Below, one piece after another: positions 29,601-41,300 of a DNA stretch of 64,000 bases. Numbering within the stretch: position 1 is the stretch's first letter; every line of letters begins with the position of its first letter. The notes under the pieces are model-generated. The model ran no database searches. It was not told where the DNA came from and saw only the letters and a list, made by a program, of their open reading frames with translations. The stretch covers positions 186,001 through 250,000 of the forward strand of contig NZ_LGLW01000004.1 in assembly GCF_013620795.1 (NCBI RefSeq). The letters are read 5' to 3'. The DNA comes from Pseudomonas sp. Q2-TVG4-2. GTDB taxonomy: Bacteria > Pseudomonadota > Gammaproteobacteria > Pseudomonadales > Pseudomonadaceae. Position numbers and translations under genes: made by a program.

Positions 29601-30622
29601 TGCTCTGCTCCCGCACCGAATAGCTCATCGAAGGCTTCGGTGCTTCTGCTTACGAATTCCTGCCCTTCGCGAATGACGAAGAGCGCTGCAATCTTTCGCT
29701 CCGCCGCGTATGCCAGCCCCCGTTCGGGGCCCAGCACCATAAGCACAGTAGACAACCCATCAGCCCTTAGTGTCGAGGGATCGACGACCGTCACTGCTGC
29801 TAGATGATGATCAATTGGCGCACCGCTCTGCGGATCAAGCGTATGCGAATAACGTTTACCGTCGCGCTCGAAATAGTTGCGGTAATCACCGGAGGTTGAA
29901 ACAGCGAAACCGTCCAGTTCGATGATCCGCTGGGCAACCCGTTCGTTATCCCGTGGCGCTTCTATAGCGATGCGCCAGGGCGATCCGTCCGGTTTGCGCC
30001 CCCGAGCCTTGAGCTCCCCGGTGATTTCCACCAGATAACTGCGCGCACCAGAGGCCTCGAGCGTTGCAGCCACCTGGTCCACCGCATAGCCCGCCGCAAT
30101 GCTGTTGAAGTCGACCTGAACAGCCCGGTCCTTGCAAAGTTGCTCGCCATCGACCCGAAGATGATGCTGACCGACATCCTGCCGAACCTCGACGATTTCC
30201 TCCGCAGACGGCACTCGCTCGCCTCGTCCCTGCGGGCCAAAGCCCCAGAGGTTGAGCAGTGGTTCGATGGTCAGATCCAGCGCACCGTCGCTTTCGTCCG
30301 AAAGCCGCCGTCCTGCCAGGACCAGTTCACGCACGCTGTCTGGCACGATCATGCACTGGTTCGCAGGCAACGTATTGAAAATCTCGATATCCGAATCGGC
30401 ACGGTAGGTCGACAGTTGCTTATCGATCTCGGCGAGTATCGACTCGGTGTCGCGTTGCAACTGCGCCTTGTCGGCCGCCCCGTCCGTCGCCACATACTTC
30501 ACCGAGTAGGTGCTGCCCATGGTCGGGCCACCGAAGTTTTCTACCTTATCCTGAAACAGACAACCCGTCAGGGCTGCCGCCAGGGCGGCAACGATGACGG
30601 GCTGAAGTAACGCGTGGGTCAT
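29597..30622 (-). CDS. apbE: FAD:protein FMN transferase
   Basis: Periplasmic lipoprotein that attaches FMN through phosphoester bonds to threonines of NqrB and NqrC. The 341-residue product has a lipoprotein signal (lipobox LTGC, Cys21), the GPTMGSTYSVKY start of the ApbE domain, FNSIAAGYAVDQVA, and the DPQSGAPIDHHLAAVTVV region with the metal-binding Asp/Thr. The start is one base from the nqrF stop, fitting its substrate being made by the same operon. Confidence 0.96.
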   Translation of the reverse strand: MTHALLQPVIVAALAAALTGCLFQDKVENFGGPTMGSTYSVKYVATDGAADKAQLQRDTESILAEIDKQLSTYRADSDIEIFNTLPANQCMIVPDSVRELVLAGRRLSDESDGALDLTIEPLLNLWGFGPQGRGERVPSAEEIVEVRQDVGQHHLRVDGEQLCKDRAVQVDFNSIAAGYAVDQVAATLEASGARSYLVEITGELKARGRKPDGSPWRIAIEAPRDNERVAQRIIELDGFAVSTSGDYRNYFERDGKRYSHTLDPQSGAPIDHHLAAVTVVDPSTLRADGLSTVLMVLGPERGLAYAAERKIAALFVIREGQEFVSRSTEAFDELFGAGAEQ

Positions 30623-30623
30623 G

Positions 30624-31847
30624 CTAGCCGCCGAAGTCGTCGAGCAGGATGTTCTCCGGTTCGACGCCCAGATCGGCGAGCATCTTGATCACCGAGGCGT
30701 TCATCATTGGCGGGCCGCACATATAGAACTCGCAATCTTCCGGCGCTGGATGATCCTTCAGATAGTTCTCGTACAGCACGTTGTGAATGAAGCCGGTAGG
30801 GCCGTCCCAGTTGTCTTCCGGCTGCGGATCGGACAGTGCGAGATGCCACTCGAAGTTTTCGTTCTCCGCCTGCAGCTGATCGTATTCTTCAACGTAGAAC
30901 GCCTCGCGCATCGAGCGCGCGCCGTACCAAAAGCTCATCTTACGCTTGGATTTCAAGCGTTTGAGCTGGTCGAAGATGTGCGAACGCATTGGCGCCATGC
31001 CGGCACCACCGCCGATGAAAACCATTTCCGCTTCGGTGTCCTTGGCGAAAAATTCACCGAACGGACCGTAGACGGTAACCTTGTCGCCTGGTTTCAGGCT
31101 GAACACCCAGGAGGACATCTTGCCTGGTGGCAAATCGTCCTTGCCTGGTGGTGGCGATGCAATACGAATATTGAATTTCACCAGGCCAACCTCTTCCGGG
31201 TAGTTCGCCATGGAGTAGGCACGAATCACGGTTTCGTCGACCTTGGATACGTACTTCCACTGATTGAACTTGTCCCAGTCACCGCGATATTCCTCCTGAA
31301 TATCGAAGTCCTTGTAGCGAACCTCATGCGGCGGGCATTCCAGCTGCACGTAACCACCCGCGCGAAAGTCCACGTTCTCGCCTTCCGGCAGCTTCAACGT
31401 CAGCTCCTTGATGAAGGTCGCCACGTTCGGGTTGGATAGCACGGTGCATTCCCACTTCTTCACACCGAACACTTCTTCGGGGACTTCGATCTTCATGTCC
31501 GCCTTGACCGGAGTCTGGCAGGACAGCCGCCAGCCTTCGCCCGCCTCACGACGGGTGAAGTGCGACTCTTCGGTGGGCAGCATCTCACCACCACCGCTCT
31601 CGACGATGCACTTGCACTGAGCGCAGGTACCGCCGCCGCCGCAGGCGGACGAGAGGAAGATATTGTTCGCGGACAGCGTTTGCAGCAGCTTGCCACCTGC
31701 CGGAACGGTAATGGTGCGTTCGCCGTTTATCTCGATACTCACGTCGCCGCTGGAAACCAGCTTGGCACGGGCCGCGAGGATGATCACCACCAGCGCGAGC
31801 ACGATGGCGGTGAACATGCCGATGGCGAGGAAAATTTCGTAACTCAT
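30624..31847 (-). CDS. nqrF: Na+-NQR subunit F (NADH dehydrogenase)
   Basis: Entry subunit: takes electrons from NADH through FAD and a 2Fe-2S cluster. The 407-residue product has one N-terminal helix (3-23), a ferredoxin domain with [15 protein letters not shown] and a fourth Cys in RLSCQTPVK, then an FNR-like reductase with [11 protein letters not shown] (FAD) and [18 protein letters not shown] (NADH). Stop is TAG. It is separated by 15 bases from nqrE. Confidence 0.98.
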   Translation of the reverse strand: MSYEIFLAIGMFTAIVLALVVIILAARAKLVSSGDVSIEINGERTITVPAGGKLLQTLSANNIFLSSACGGGGTCAQCKCIVESGGGEMLPTEESHFTRREAGEGWRLSCQTPVKADMKIEVPEEVFGVKKWECTVLSNPNVATFIKELTLKLPEGENVDFRAGGYVQLECPPHEVRYKDFDIQEEYRGDWDKFNQWKYVSKVDETVIRAYSMANYPEEVGLVKFNIRIASPPPGKDDLPPGKMSSWVFSLKPGDKVTVYGPFGEFFAKDTEAEMVFIGGGAGMAPMRSHIFDQLKRLKSKRKMSFWYGARSMREAFYVEEYDQLQAENENFEWHLALSDPQPEDNWDGPTGFIHNVLYENYLKDHPAPEDCEFYMCGPPMMNASVIKMLADLGVEPENILLDDFGG

Positions 31848-31862
31848 CAGTTCATCCCGTCC

Positions 31863-32471
31863 TTACAGCTGTACGCCAGAGAAAGACATGAAGCCCAGCG
31901 ACATCAGTCCGATGGTGATGAAGGTGATACCCAGGCCCTGCAAGCCGTCCGGCACATCGCTGTACTTGAGCTTCTCGCGAATACCAGCCAGCAAGGCGAT
32001 GGCCAACGCCCAGGACAGACCCGAGCCGACGCCATACACAGTACTTTCTGCCAGGTTGTAATCACGTTCGACCATGAACAGCGTGCCGCCCATGATGGCG
32101 CAGTTCACGGTGATCAGCGGCAAAAACACACCCAGCGCGTTGTAGAGGCTGGGCACGTACTTATCGAGGGTCATTTCAAGAATCTGAACGATCGCCGCGA
32201 TCACGCCGATGTAGCTGAGCAGTCCAAGAAAGCTCAGATCCACTTCAGGCAAACCGGCCCAGGACAGCGCACCAGCCTTGAGCAGGTAGGTGTAGATCAG
32301 ATTGTTGGCCGGAACGGTGATGGTCTGGACCACGATAACCGCGATACCCAGACCAATGGCCGTTTCCACCTTCTTCGAGATCGCGATGAAGGTACACATG
32401 CCGAGGAAGAACGCCAGGGCCATGTTCTCGATGAACACGGCGCGGACGAACAGACTGACGTAATGCTCCAT
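31863..32471 (-). CDS. nqrE: Na+-NQR subunit E
   Basis: Integral membrane subunit, 202 residues with about six helices, pseudo-symmetric to NqrD. The start [19 protein letters not shown] and the conserved [11 protein letters not shown] with its cysteine, which together with NqrD cysteines holds an iron centre in the membrane, are visible. One-base overlap with nqrD. Confidence 0.97.
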   Translation of the reverse strand: MEHYVSLFVRAVFIENMALAFFLGMCTFIAISKKVETAIGLGIAVIVVQTITVPANNLIYTYLLKAGALSWAGLPEVDLSFLGLLSYIGVIAAIVQILEMTLDKYVPSLYNALGVFLPLITVNCAIMGGTLFMVERDYNLAESTVYGVGSGLSWALAIALLAGIREKLKYSDVPDGLQGLGITFITIGLMSLGFMSFSGVQL

Positions 32472-33139
32472 TAGTAAGCCTCCTTGTTCGAGACTTGCGG
32501 CGCCATCTTGAAGGATGGCTTCTCGACCTGTTCTTTCTTCCAGGCGCGAATGCCCCAGATGAACAGGCCGATCAGGAAGAACGCCGAGGGTGGAAGCAGC
32601 ATCATGCCGTTGGGCAGGTACCAGCCACCATCATTGACGACCGGAAGAATGGTGTAACCCATCAGCTTGCCGGCCCCGAACAGCTCACGAATGATGCCGA
32701 GCGCGATCAGCATGGCGCTGTAGCCGAGCCCGTTGCCGAGACCATCGAAGAAGGACAGCATCGGCGGGTTCTGCATGGCGAATGCTTCGGCGCGCCCCAT
32801 CACGATGCAATTGGTGATGATCAGACCGACGAACACCGATAGCTGCTTGGATAGAGTGAAGGCATAGGCCTTAAGCACCTGATCAACCAGGATCACCAGT
32901 GAGGCGATGATTACCATCTGCACGATCATGCGGATCGAGCCAGGGATCTGGCTGCGAATCATCGAGATGAACAGATTGGAGAACGCCACCACCAGTGTCA
33001 GCGCAACGGACATTACCAGCGCAGTCTTAAGGTTGGAGGTCACCGCCAGCGCCGAGCAGATTCCGAGAATCTGCAGACCGATGGGGTTGTTGTTGAAGAC
33101 CGGATTGAACAGGACTTCCTTAATAGTAGGTTGCGACAT
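32471..33139 (-). CDS. nqrD: Na+-NQR subunit D
   Basis: Integral membrane subunit, 222 residues, six helices. I use ATG 33139 ([19 protein letters not shown]), which has GGGAGG seven bases upstream; the TTG two codons earlier is not needed. [18 protein letters not shown] carries the iron-ligand cysteine equivalent to that in NqrE. Two bases separate it from the nqrC stop. Confidence 0.97.
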   Translation of the reverse strand: MSQPTIKEVLFNPVFNNNPIGLQILGICSALAVTSNLKTALVMSVALTLVVAFSNLFISMIRSQIPGSIRMIVQMVIIASLVILVDQVLKAYAFTLSKQLSVFVGLIITNCIVMGRAEAFAMQNPPMLSFFDGLGNGLGYSAMLIALGIIRELFGAGKLMGYTILPVVNDGGWYLPNGMMLLPPSAFFLIGLFIWGIRAWKKEQVEKPSFKMAPQVSNKEAY

Positions 33140-33141
33140 GA

Positions 33142-33930
33142 TCAAGCCTCCCCAGCGCGCAGGTTAGCGATAAATGGACCGAAGCCGTCTTCGCCCAGCC
33201 AGAAGTGCAACAGGTTGTTCACCCCATTGCTGGTCAGGGTTGCGCCGGCCAGAGCATCGACCTGATGGTCAGCTCGTGGGCTCTGTGGATCGACACCGCC
33301 CTTGACCACCTGAATGGCCAGTTCACCGTTCTCGTTGAACAGCTCCTTGCCTTGCCACTGGCTGCGCCACTTCGGATTGTCGACTTCACCACCGAGACCG
33401 GGGGTCTCGCCGTGCTGGTAGAAGCCCAGGCCTGCGACCGTGTTGAGATCATCCTTGAGGGCGATAAAACCATAAAGGGTGGACCATAGGCCGTAACCGC
33501 GCACAGGCAGGATCAGCGTTTCCATCTCACCGTTCTCTTCCACGATGTAGGCGACGCTATAACGCTCACGACGCTTGATCGAGGCGATGTCTTCGTCGCT
33601 CGGCAGGGCCTTGGACAGTTTGGGGTCCTTGGCAGCGACTAATGGATCGAAGCTATTAGGGTCGAACTCGTCACTGAACTCACCCGTTTCGAGGTTAACC
33701 AACCTCGCCACGATGCGGTCACCGTACAACGCCTTGACCTGGTTAGCCGACATGCCTGCTTCGCCCAAACCGGCGATTGCCAGAATGCTGCGCTGCTTGT
33801 CCAGTTGGCGGTTTTCCAGCTGTGTCGGGCGTAGTGCCACAGCCGCGCCGGCGACGAACACCGAGCAGACCAGGCAAACCAACAGGGCCACTACCAGAGT
33901 GCGGGCAGTGGATTCTTTTTGACTAGACAT
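33142..33930 (-). CDS. nqrC: Na+-NQR subunit C
   Basis: Membrane-anchored subunit with covalently bound FMN. The start at ATG 33930 gives 262 residues; one helix at about 11-33, then a periplasmic domain. The flavinylation site is the threonine of [12 protein letters not shown] near residue 231 (family motif SGAT(L/I)T; here the first residue is Ala rather than Ser). Overlaps nqrB by eight bases. ApbE encoded downstream would attach the FMN. Confidence 0.97.
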   Translation of the reverse strand: MSSQKESTARTLVVALLVCLVCSVFVAGAAVALRPTQLENRQLDKQRSILAIAGLGEAGMSANQVKALYGDRIVARLVNLETGEFSDEFDPNSFDPLVAAKDPKLSKALPSDEDIASIKRRERYSVAYIVEENGEMETLILPVRGYGLWSTLYGFIALKDDLNTVAGLGFYQHGETPGLGGEVDNPKWRSQWQGKELFNENGELAIQVVKGGVDPQSPRADHQVDALAGATLTSNGVNNLLHFWLGEDGFGPFIANLRAGEA

Positions 33931-35134
33931 TACGCGCCAGCCTCCGCTTGATATTGGCCTGAATGACGAAGTGGTCAATCAACGGCGCACATAGGTTGGC
34001 GAACAAGATCGCCAGCATCATGCCTTCCGGGAAGGCCGGGTTGACTACACGGATCAGCACGACCATGACGCCGATGAAGATGCCGAACACCCACTTGCCC
34101 GTATTGGTCATGGACGCCGACACAGGGTCGGTGGCCATGTAGATCAGGCCGAAGGCAAAACCACCCACTACCATGTGCCAATACCAGGGCATGGCGAACA
34201 TCGGATTGCTGTCGGAGCCAATAAGGTTGAACAACGAGCTCAGCACGATCATGCCGAGCATCACGCCCGAAACGATTCGCCAAGAAGCGATCTTGGTCAT
34301 CAGCAGTACCGCACCGCCGATAAAGATGGCCAACGTACTGGTTTCACCGAGGGAGCCGTGAATGGTGCCGATGAAAGCATCCATCCAGGTGATCCCGCTG
34401 GCAACTACGTTCTCCATACCCCCAGCGAAGCTCAGGCTAAGTGCGGTTGCACTGGCAAAGCCATCCACCGCAGTCCAGACCTCGTCCCCCGACATCTGCG
34501 CCGGATAAGCGAAAAATAGGAAAGCACGGCCGGTCAGGGCTGGATTGAGGAAGTTCTTGCCGGTACCGCCAAAGATTTCCTTGCCAATCACGATACCGAA
34601 GCTGATGCCCAGCGCGACCTGCCAGAGCGGGATGCTCGGCGGTAGTGTCAAGGCAAACAGCACAGATGTAACGAAGAAACCTTCGTTGACCTCATGCTTG
34701 CGAATCGAGGCGAATAGCACCTCCCAAAAACCGCCCACGATGAAGGTCACCGCGTAGACAGGCAGGAAGTACGCTGCGCCCTGAACGAAGTTGTCCCACA
34801 TGCTGCCGGGATCGAAGCCAGCCAAGGCACTGATCAGTGCAAAATGCCAGCCGTCTTGAGCAGCGAGCAGATCCGGGTTAGACGCATAGATCAGGTTGGC
34901 CTGGTAACCGGTGTTCCACATACCGAAGAACATTGCCGGAAAAGTACACAGCCAAACCGTGATCATCATGCGCTTGAGGTCGATGCCGTCACGCACATGG
35001 GCGGTGGTCTTGGTCACGCTGCCGGGACGATAAAGGAAGGTGTCCGCGGCTTCGTAGAGTGCATACCACTTCTCGTACTTGCCGCCCTTCTCGAAATTAT
35101 GCTCGATCTTGTCGAGGAATTCGCGAATGCCCAT
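33923..35134 (-). CDS. nqrB: Na+-NQR subunit B
   Basis: Main membrane subunit, 403 residues with about ten helices; carries riboflavin and a covalent FMN and forms part of the Na+ path. The flavinylated threonine is expected in [14 protein letters not shown] (family S-G/A-A-T). Start [20 protein letters not shown] is typical. Three bases separate it from the nqrA stop. Confidence 0.97.
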   Translation of the reverse strand: MGIREFLDKIEHNFEKGGKYEKWYALYEAADTFLYRPGSVTKTTAHVRDGIDLKRMMITVWLCTFPAMFFGMWNTGYQANLIYASNPDLLAAQDGWHFALISALAGFDPGSMWDNFVQGAAYFLPVYAVTFIVGGFWEVLFASIRKHEVNEGFFVTSVLFALTLPPSIPLWQVALGISFGIVIGKEIFGGTGKNFLNPALTGRAFLFFAYPAQMSGDEVWTAVDGFASATALSLSFAGGMENVVASGITWMDAFIGTIHGSLGETSTLAIFIGGAVLLMTKIASWRIVSGVMLGMIVLSSLFNLIGSDSNPMFAMPWYWHMVVGGFAFGLIYMATDPVSASMTNTGKWVFGIFIGVMVVLIRVVNPAFPEGMMLAILFANLCAPLIDHFVIQANIKRRLARNV

Positions 35135-35137
35135 TCC

Positions 35138-36526
<1,389 letters not shown>

Positions 36527-36605
36527 CTAAAGTCGAATTGCACAACGCGCACTGAAGAGTTATCAGCGCGACGCTATGCCGCGGGCCCAGGTAGAAATCC
36601 GCCCG

Positions 36606-36635
36606 ATTATAGAGGTCGCGACCCGTGACTGACCA
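36606..36635 (-). promoter_or_regulatory. Putative promoter of the nqr operon
   Basis: Minus-strand TATAAT (36606-36611) with TGGTCA 18 bases upstream (36630-36635, four of six match to TTGACA). The only strong -10 box in the nqrA-gap gap; the -35 match is modest. Confidence 0.5.
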
Positions 36636-36738
36636 CCCAAGGTCTTTCAATTTTTTGACTAGAGACAAGCGTTTCGCTGTAACTAACTATTGACGCGGCC
36701 GACTCGAAGGCCCTGCACGATGGATTTTTCCGACGAAA

Positions 36739-36770
36739 TGCAAAACGGGAGCCGAAGCTCCCGTTTTGCA
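36739..36770 (-). terminator. Terminator after the GAPDH gene
   Basis: Perfect 14-bp stem tgcaaaacgggagc/gctcccgttttgca with a four-base loop, 14 bases after the GAPDH stop codon (minus strand). The A/T tracts are inside the arms, so it can work in either direction. Confidence 0.85.
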
Positions 36771-36783
36771 TACGACCGATGCG

Positions 36784-38235
36784 TTAGCGTGGGAAAGCTG
36801 GCGGATTGACTCCGGCCATATCTTCCATCACACGAACGACCTGGCAGCTATAGCCGAACTCGTTGTCGTACCAGACATACAGAACGACGCGGTTATCGCT
36901 GCAGATGGTGGCTTCGGCATCGACCACGCCGGCATGACGCGAACCAACGAAGTCCGTCGAAACCACTTCTTGGGAATTGACGAAGTCGATCTGCTTCTGC
37001 AGGTCCGAATGCATGGCCATCTGGCGCAAGTACTCGTTGATTTCGTCGCGGGACGTCGCCTTTTCCAGATTCAGGTTGAGAATCGCCATGGAAACGTTAG
37101 GCGTCGGAACGCGGATGGCGTTACCCGTCAGCTTGCCCTTGAGTACCGGCAATGCCTTGGCGGCGGCAGTCGCAGCGCCGGTTTCGGTGATAACCATGTT
37201 CAGCGCGGCACTACGGCCACGACGACTGCCCTTATGGAAATTGTCGATCAGGTTCTGGTCGTTGGTATAGGAATGCACCGTTTCCACGTGGCCGTTGACG
37301 ATGCCGTACTGATCATTAACTGCCTTGAGTACCGGCACGATAGCGTTGGTCGTGCACGACGCTGCCGACACGATCTTGTCATCGGCGGTGATTTCGCCAT
37401 GGTTGATTCCATGCACGATGTTCTTGAGCTCGCCCTTACCAGGTGCCGTCAGTACAACGCGGGCAACGCCCGGGCACTTGAGATGCTGACCAAGGCCTTC
37501 GGCGTCGCGCCACTTGCCAGTGTTGTCGACCAGCAGCGCGTTCTCGATACCGTACTGGGTGTAGTCAACCGAGGACGGATCGTTCGAGTAGATCACCTGG
37601 ATCAGGTTGCCGTTGGCAGTGATGGTGTTATTTTCCGCATCGATATGGATCGTGCCGTCGAACGGACCATGTACCGAGTCACGACGCAGCAAACTGGCAC
37701 GCTTGACCAGATCGTTTTCGGCGCCCCTGCGCACGACGATCGCCCGCAGGCGCAGGCCGTCGCCACCACCGGTCTTCTCGATGAGGATGCGCGCCAGCAG
37801 ACGGCCAATACGACCGAAGCCATAGAGCACGACGTCAGTGCCTTTGTGCATGCCCGAGGTGTTGCGCTTGCCGGCGACGTCGGCCAGCTCGTCACGCACG
37901 AACTGATCGAGGGTGCGGCCATTGCCTTCAGCCTTGTACTTGGCGACGACCTTGCCGAGGTCGACGGAGGCAGCACCCAGGTTCATGTCACTCATGGTAG
38001 TGAGGATCTGGTGCGTCTCGTTCACGCAGAGCTCGGCTTCGTCAGCCTGGCGGTGGCGGGCAAAGCGATGTGCTTTGAGCAGCGCGATGACCGAACGATT
38101 GATCAGGCCGCGGCCATAGATGGAAGTCACTACGTTATTGTTACGATACAGCTGACCAATCAGCGGAATCATCGCTTCGGCGAGGGCTTCTCGATCAATC
38201 CATTCACCAAGACACTGGTCGGGCTTCTGAGTCAC
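36784..38235 (-). CDS. gap: Glyceraldehyde-3-phosphate dehydrogenase, N-terminally extended type
   Basis: Oxidises glyceraldehyde-3-phosphate to 1,3-bisphosphoglycerate (or the reverse in gluconeogenesis). At 483 residues it exceeds the usual ~335: the NAD-binding core starts only near residue 130 with VVLYGFGRIGRLLARI, and the catalytic cysteine is in SAASCTTNAIVPVL. The ~125-residue N-terminal extension is helical, charged and unassigned. ATG start with GGAAGGAACTGCCC upstream. Its place between nqrA and mfd is conserved in pseudomonads. Cofactor preference cannot be read with confidence. Confidence 0.93.
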   Translation of the reverse strand: MTQKPDQCLGEWIDREALAEAMIPLIGQLYRNNNVVTSIYGRGLINRSVIALLKAHRFARHRQADEAELCVNETHQILTTMSDMNLGAASVDLGKVVAKYKAEGNGRTLDQFVRDELADVAGKRNTSGMHKGTDVVLYGFGRIGRLLARILIEKTGGGDGLRLRAIVVRRGAENDLVKRASLLRRDSVHGPFDGTIHIDAENNTITANGNLIQVIYSNDPSSVDYTQYGIENALLVDNTGKWRDAEGLGQHLKCPGVARVVLTAPGKGELKNIVHGINHGEITADDKIVSAASCTTNAIVPVLKAVNDQYGIVNGHVETVHSYTNDQNLIDNFHKGSRRGRSAALNMVITETGAATAAAKALPVLKGKLTGNAIRVPTPNVSMAILNLNLEKATSRDEINEYLRQMAMHSDLQKQIDFVNSQEVVSTDFVGSRHAGVVDAEATICSDNRVVLYVWYDNEFGYSCQVVRVMEDMAGVNPPAFPR

Positions 38236-38324
38236 GGGCAGTTCCTTCCAACATGTAGGGGCTGAGAAAAGTGGCTACATTATGCCGGCGCACCCTAGCG
38301 TCGGCAATCTATGCAGCGGAAACA

Positions 38325-38362
38325 CTGACAGCGTCCCGCGCGGATAGTTACAATCCGCGCGG
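38325..38362 (+). promoter_or_regulatory. mfd promoter overlapped by a 10-bp palindrome
   Basis: CTGACA (38325-38330), 18-base spacer, TACAAT (38349-38354). A perfect inverted repeat CCGCGCGGAT/ATCCGCGCGG (38336-38345, 38353-38362; 7-base centre) covers the spacer, the -10 box and the expected start point, the place an operator would occupy. It could also act as a hairpin in RNA from upstream, since TTTTT follows at 38368. Confidence 0.55.
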
Positions 38363-38392
38363 TCCATTTTTCGACCGGAGCCACGCCCACTC

Positions 38393-41300
38393 GTGTCCGT
38401 ATTGCGCCTTCCGCCCATGCCTGCCGCCAGCGGCAAGCAAACCTGGGGCAACCTTCCTGGAGCCGCGCTGAGCCTGGCTATCGCCGAAGCAGCCAGCAAC
38501 GCAGACCGATTCACCCTTCTTCTCACGGCTGATAGCCAGAGCGCCGAGCGCCTGCAGGAAGAGCTCGCGTTTTTCGCGCCGACGCTACCGGTCCTGCACT
38601 TTCCCGACTGGGAAACGCTGCCCTATGACGTTTTTTCGCCGCACCAGGACATCATCTCTCAGCGCATCGCGGCGCTCTATCAGCTTCCTGAGCTGACCCA
38701 CGGCGTACTGGTAGTTCCTATCACCACGGCGCTACACAGGCTCGCACCCAAGCGTTTCCTGCTCGGCTCCAGCCTGGTACTGGATATCGGCCAAAAGCTC
38801 GATGTCGAGCAGATGCGCCTGCGCCTGGAGGCGGCCGGTTACCGCTGCGTCGACACGGTTTACGAACACGGCGAATTCGCCGTGCGCGGCGCGCTGATTG
38901 ATCTGTACCCCATGGGCAGCGCCCTGCCCTACCGCATCGACCTGTTCGACGACGAGATCGAAACGCTGCGCACCTTCGATCCAGAGAACCAGCGATCGAT
39001 CGACAAGGTAGAGTCGATCCGCCTGCTGCCAGCCCGTGAATTTCCCCTGAAAAAGGAGTCGGTCACCGGCTTTCGCGCCCGCTTCCGTGAGCGCTTCGAT
39101 GTGGACTTCCGTCGTTGCCCGATCTACCAGGACCTGTCCACCGGCATCACGCCGGCGGGCATCGAGTATTACCTGCCGCTGTTTTTCGACGAGACAGCAA
39201 CGCTGTTCGATTACCTCCCAGAGGACACCCAGGTGTTCTCACTGCCGGGAATCGAGCAGGCTGCTGAGCATTTCTGGAAAGACGTGCGCAATCGTTACGA
39301 GGAGCGCCGCGTCGATCCCGAGCGGCCGCTGCTGCCACCCGCCGAGCTGTTCATGCCGGTGGAGGATTGCTTCGCTCACCTGAAATCCTGGCCACGCGTA
39401 GTGGCTAGCCAGGATGACGTGGAAACCGGTATCGGCCGCGAGAGATTTCCCGCCAGCCGCTTTCCCGAACTGGCCATAGACGCCAAGGCCAGCGAGCCGC
39501 TGGGTGCGTTGCGGCGTTTCCTCGATGAATTTCCTGGCCGCGTGCTCTTTACCGCTGAGTCCGCCGGGCGTCGCGAAGTGCTGCTGGAACTGCTGGCACG
39601 GTTGAAGTTGCGTCCGCAGGAAGTGGCTGGCTGGCCGCAGTTCGTCGAGAGCCAGGAGCGCCTGGCGATCGCTATCGCCCCGCTGGATGACGGACTCCTG
39701 CTGCAAGACCCGGCCCTGGCGTTGATCGCTGAGAGCCCGTTGTTCGGCCAGCGAATCATGCAACGTCGGCGCCGTGAGAAGAGTCGCGACGCTGGCGAGA
39801 ACGTCATCAAAAACCTTACCGAGCTGCGCGAAGGCGCACCGGTGGTGCACATCGATCATGGCGTCGGTCGCTATCAAGGGCTGGTCACGCTGGAAATCGA
39901 AGGTCAGGCTGCCGAATTCCTCCAGCTGCAGTACGCCGAGGAGGCCAAGCTCTATGTACCGGTGGCCAGCCTGCACCTGATCGCGCGCTACACCGGCAGC
40001 GACGATGCCCTGGCACCGTTGCACCGGCTGGGTTCGGAAACCTGGCAGAAGGCCAAGCGCAAGGCCGCCGAACAGGTGCGCGACGTCGCCGCCGAGCTGC
40101 TCGACATATACGCCCGTCGCGCCGCGCGCGAGGGCTATGCCTTCGAGGATCCCCAGCTCGATTACGAAACCTTCAGCGCCGGCTTCCCGTTCGAGGAAAC
40201 GCCGGACCAGCAAGCCGCCATCGAAGCCGTGCGTAGCGACATGCTTGCGCCCAAACCAATGGACCGTTTGATCTGCGGTGACGTCGGCTTCGGCAAGACC
40301 GAGGTAGCCATGCGCGCCGCTTTCATCGCGGTTCACAGCGGTCGCCAGGTCGCCGTGCTGGTACCCACCACCCTGCTTGCGCAGCAGCATTACAACAGCT
40401 TCCGCGACCGATTCGCCGACTGGCCGGTGCGGGTCGAGGTCATGAGCCGCTTCAAGTCCGCCAAGGAAATCCAGAGCGCGGTGCAGGAGCTGGCCGAAGG
40501 CAAGGTCGACATCCTCATCGGCACCCACAAGCTGCTACAGGATGACGTGAAGTTCACCAACCTGGGCCTGGTCATCATCGACGAGGAACACCGTTTCGGC
40601 GTGCGCCAGAAGGAGCAGCTAAAGGCCCTGCGCAGCGAGGTGGATATTCTCACGCTTACCGCCACGCCGATTCCGCGTACGTTGAACATGGCGGTGGCCG
40701 GCATGCGCGACCTGTCGATCATCGCCACACCACCGGCGCGTCGGCTGTCGGTGCGCACTTTCGTCATGGAGCAGCAGAACTCGGTGATCAAGGAGGCGCT
40801 GCTGCGTGAGCTGCTGCGCGGCGGCCAGGTCTACTACCTGCACAACGACGTCAAGACCATCGAGAAGTGCGCCGCCGACCTCGCCGAGCTGGTGCCAGAA
40901 GCGCGGATCGGTGTCGGCCACGGGCAGATGCGCGAGCGTGAACTGGAACAGGTGATGGGCGACTTCTACCACAAGCGCTTCAACGTCCTGATCGCCTCGA
41001 CGATCATCGAGACCGGCATCGACGTGCCCAGCGCCAACACCATCATCATCGAACGCGCCGACAAGTTCGGTCTGGCCCAGCTGCACCAGTTGCGCGGGCG
41101 CGTCGGGCGTAGCCACCACCAGGCCTATGCCTATTTGCTAACACCGCCACGCAAGGCCATGACCCCGGACGCCGAAAAGCGCCTGGAAGCCATCGCCAAC
41201 GCGCAGGATCTGGGTGCCGGGTTCGTGCTCGCCACCCATGATCTCGAAATTCGCGGGGCCGGCGAGCTGCTGGGTGACGGCCAGAGTGGACAGATCCAGG

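Noticed and set aside
36766-38265. 499-codon open frame on the plus strand opposite gap
   Set aside because: Antisense to the extended GAPDH with intact catalytic motif; long only because of high GC.
39239-40528. 429-codon minus-strand frame inside mfd
   Set aside because: Antisense to the translocase motifs of mfd.
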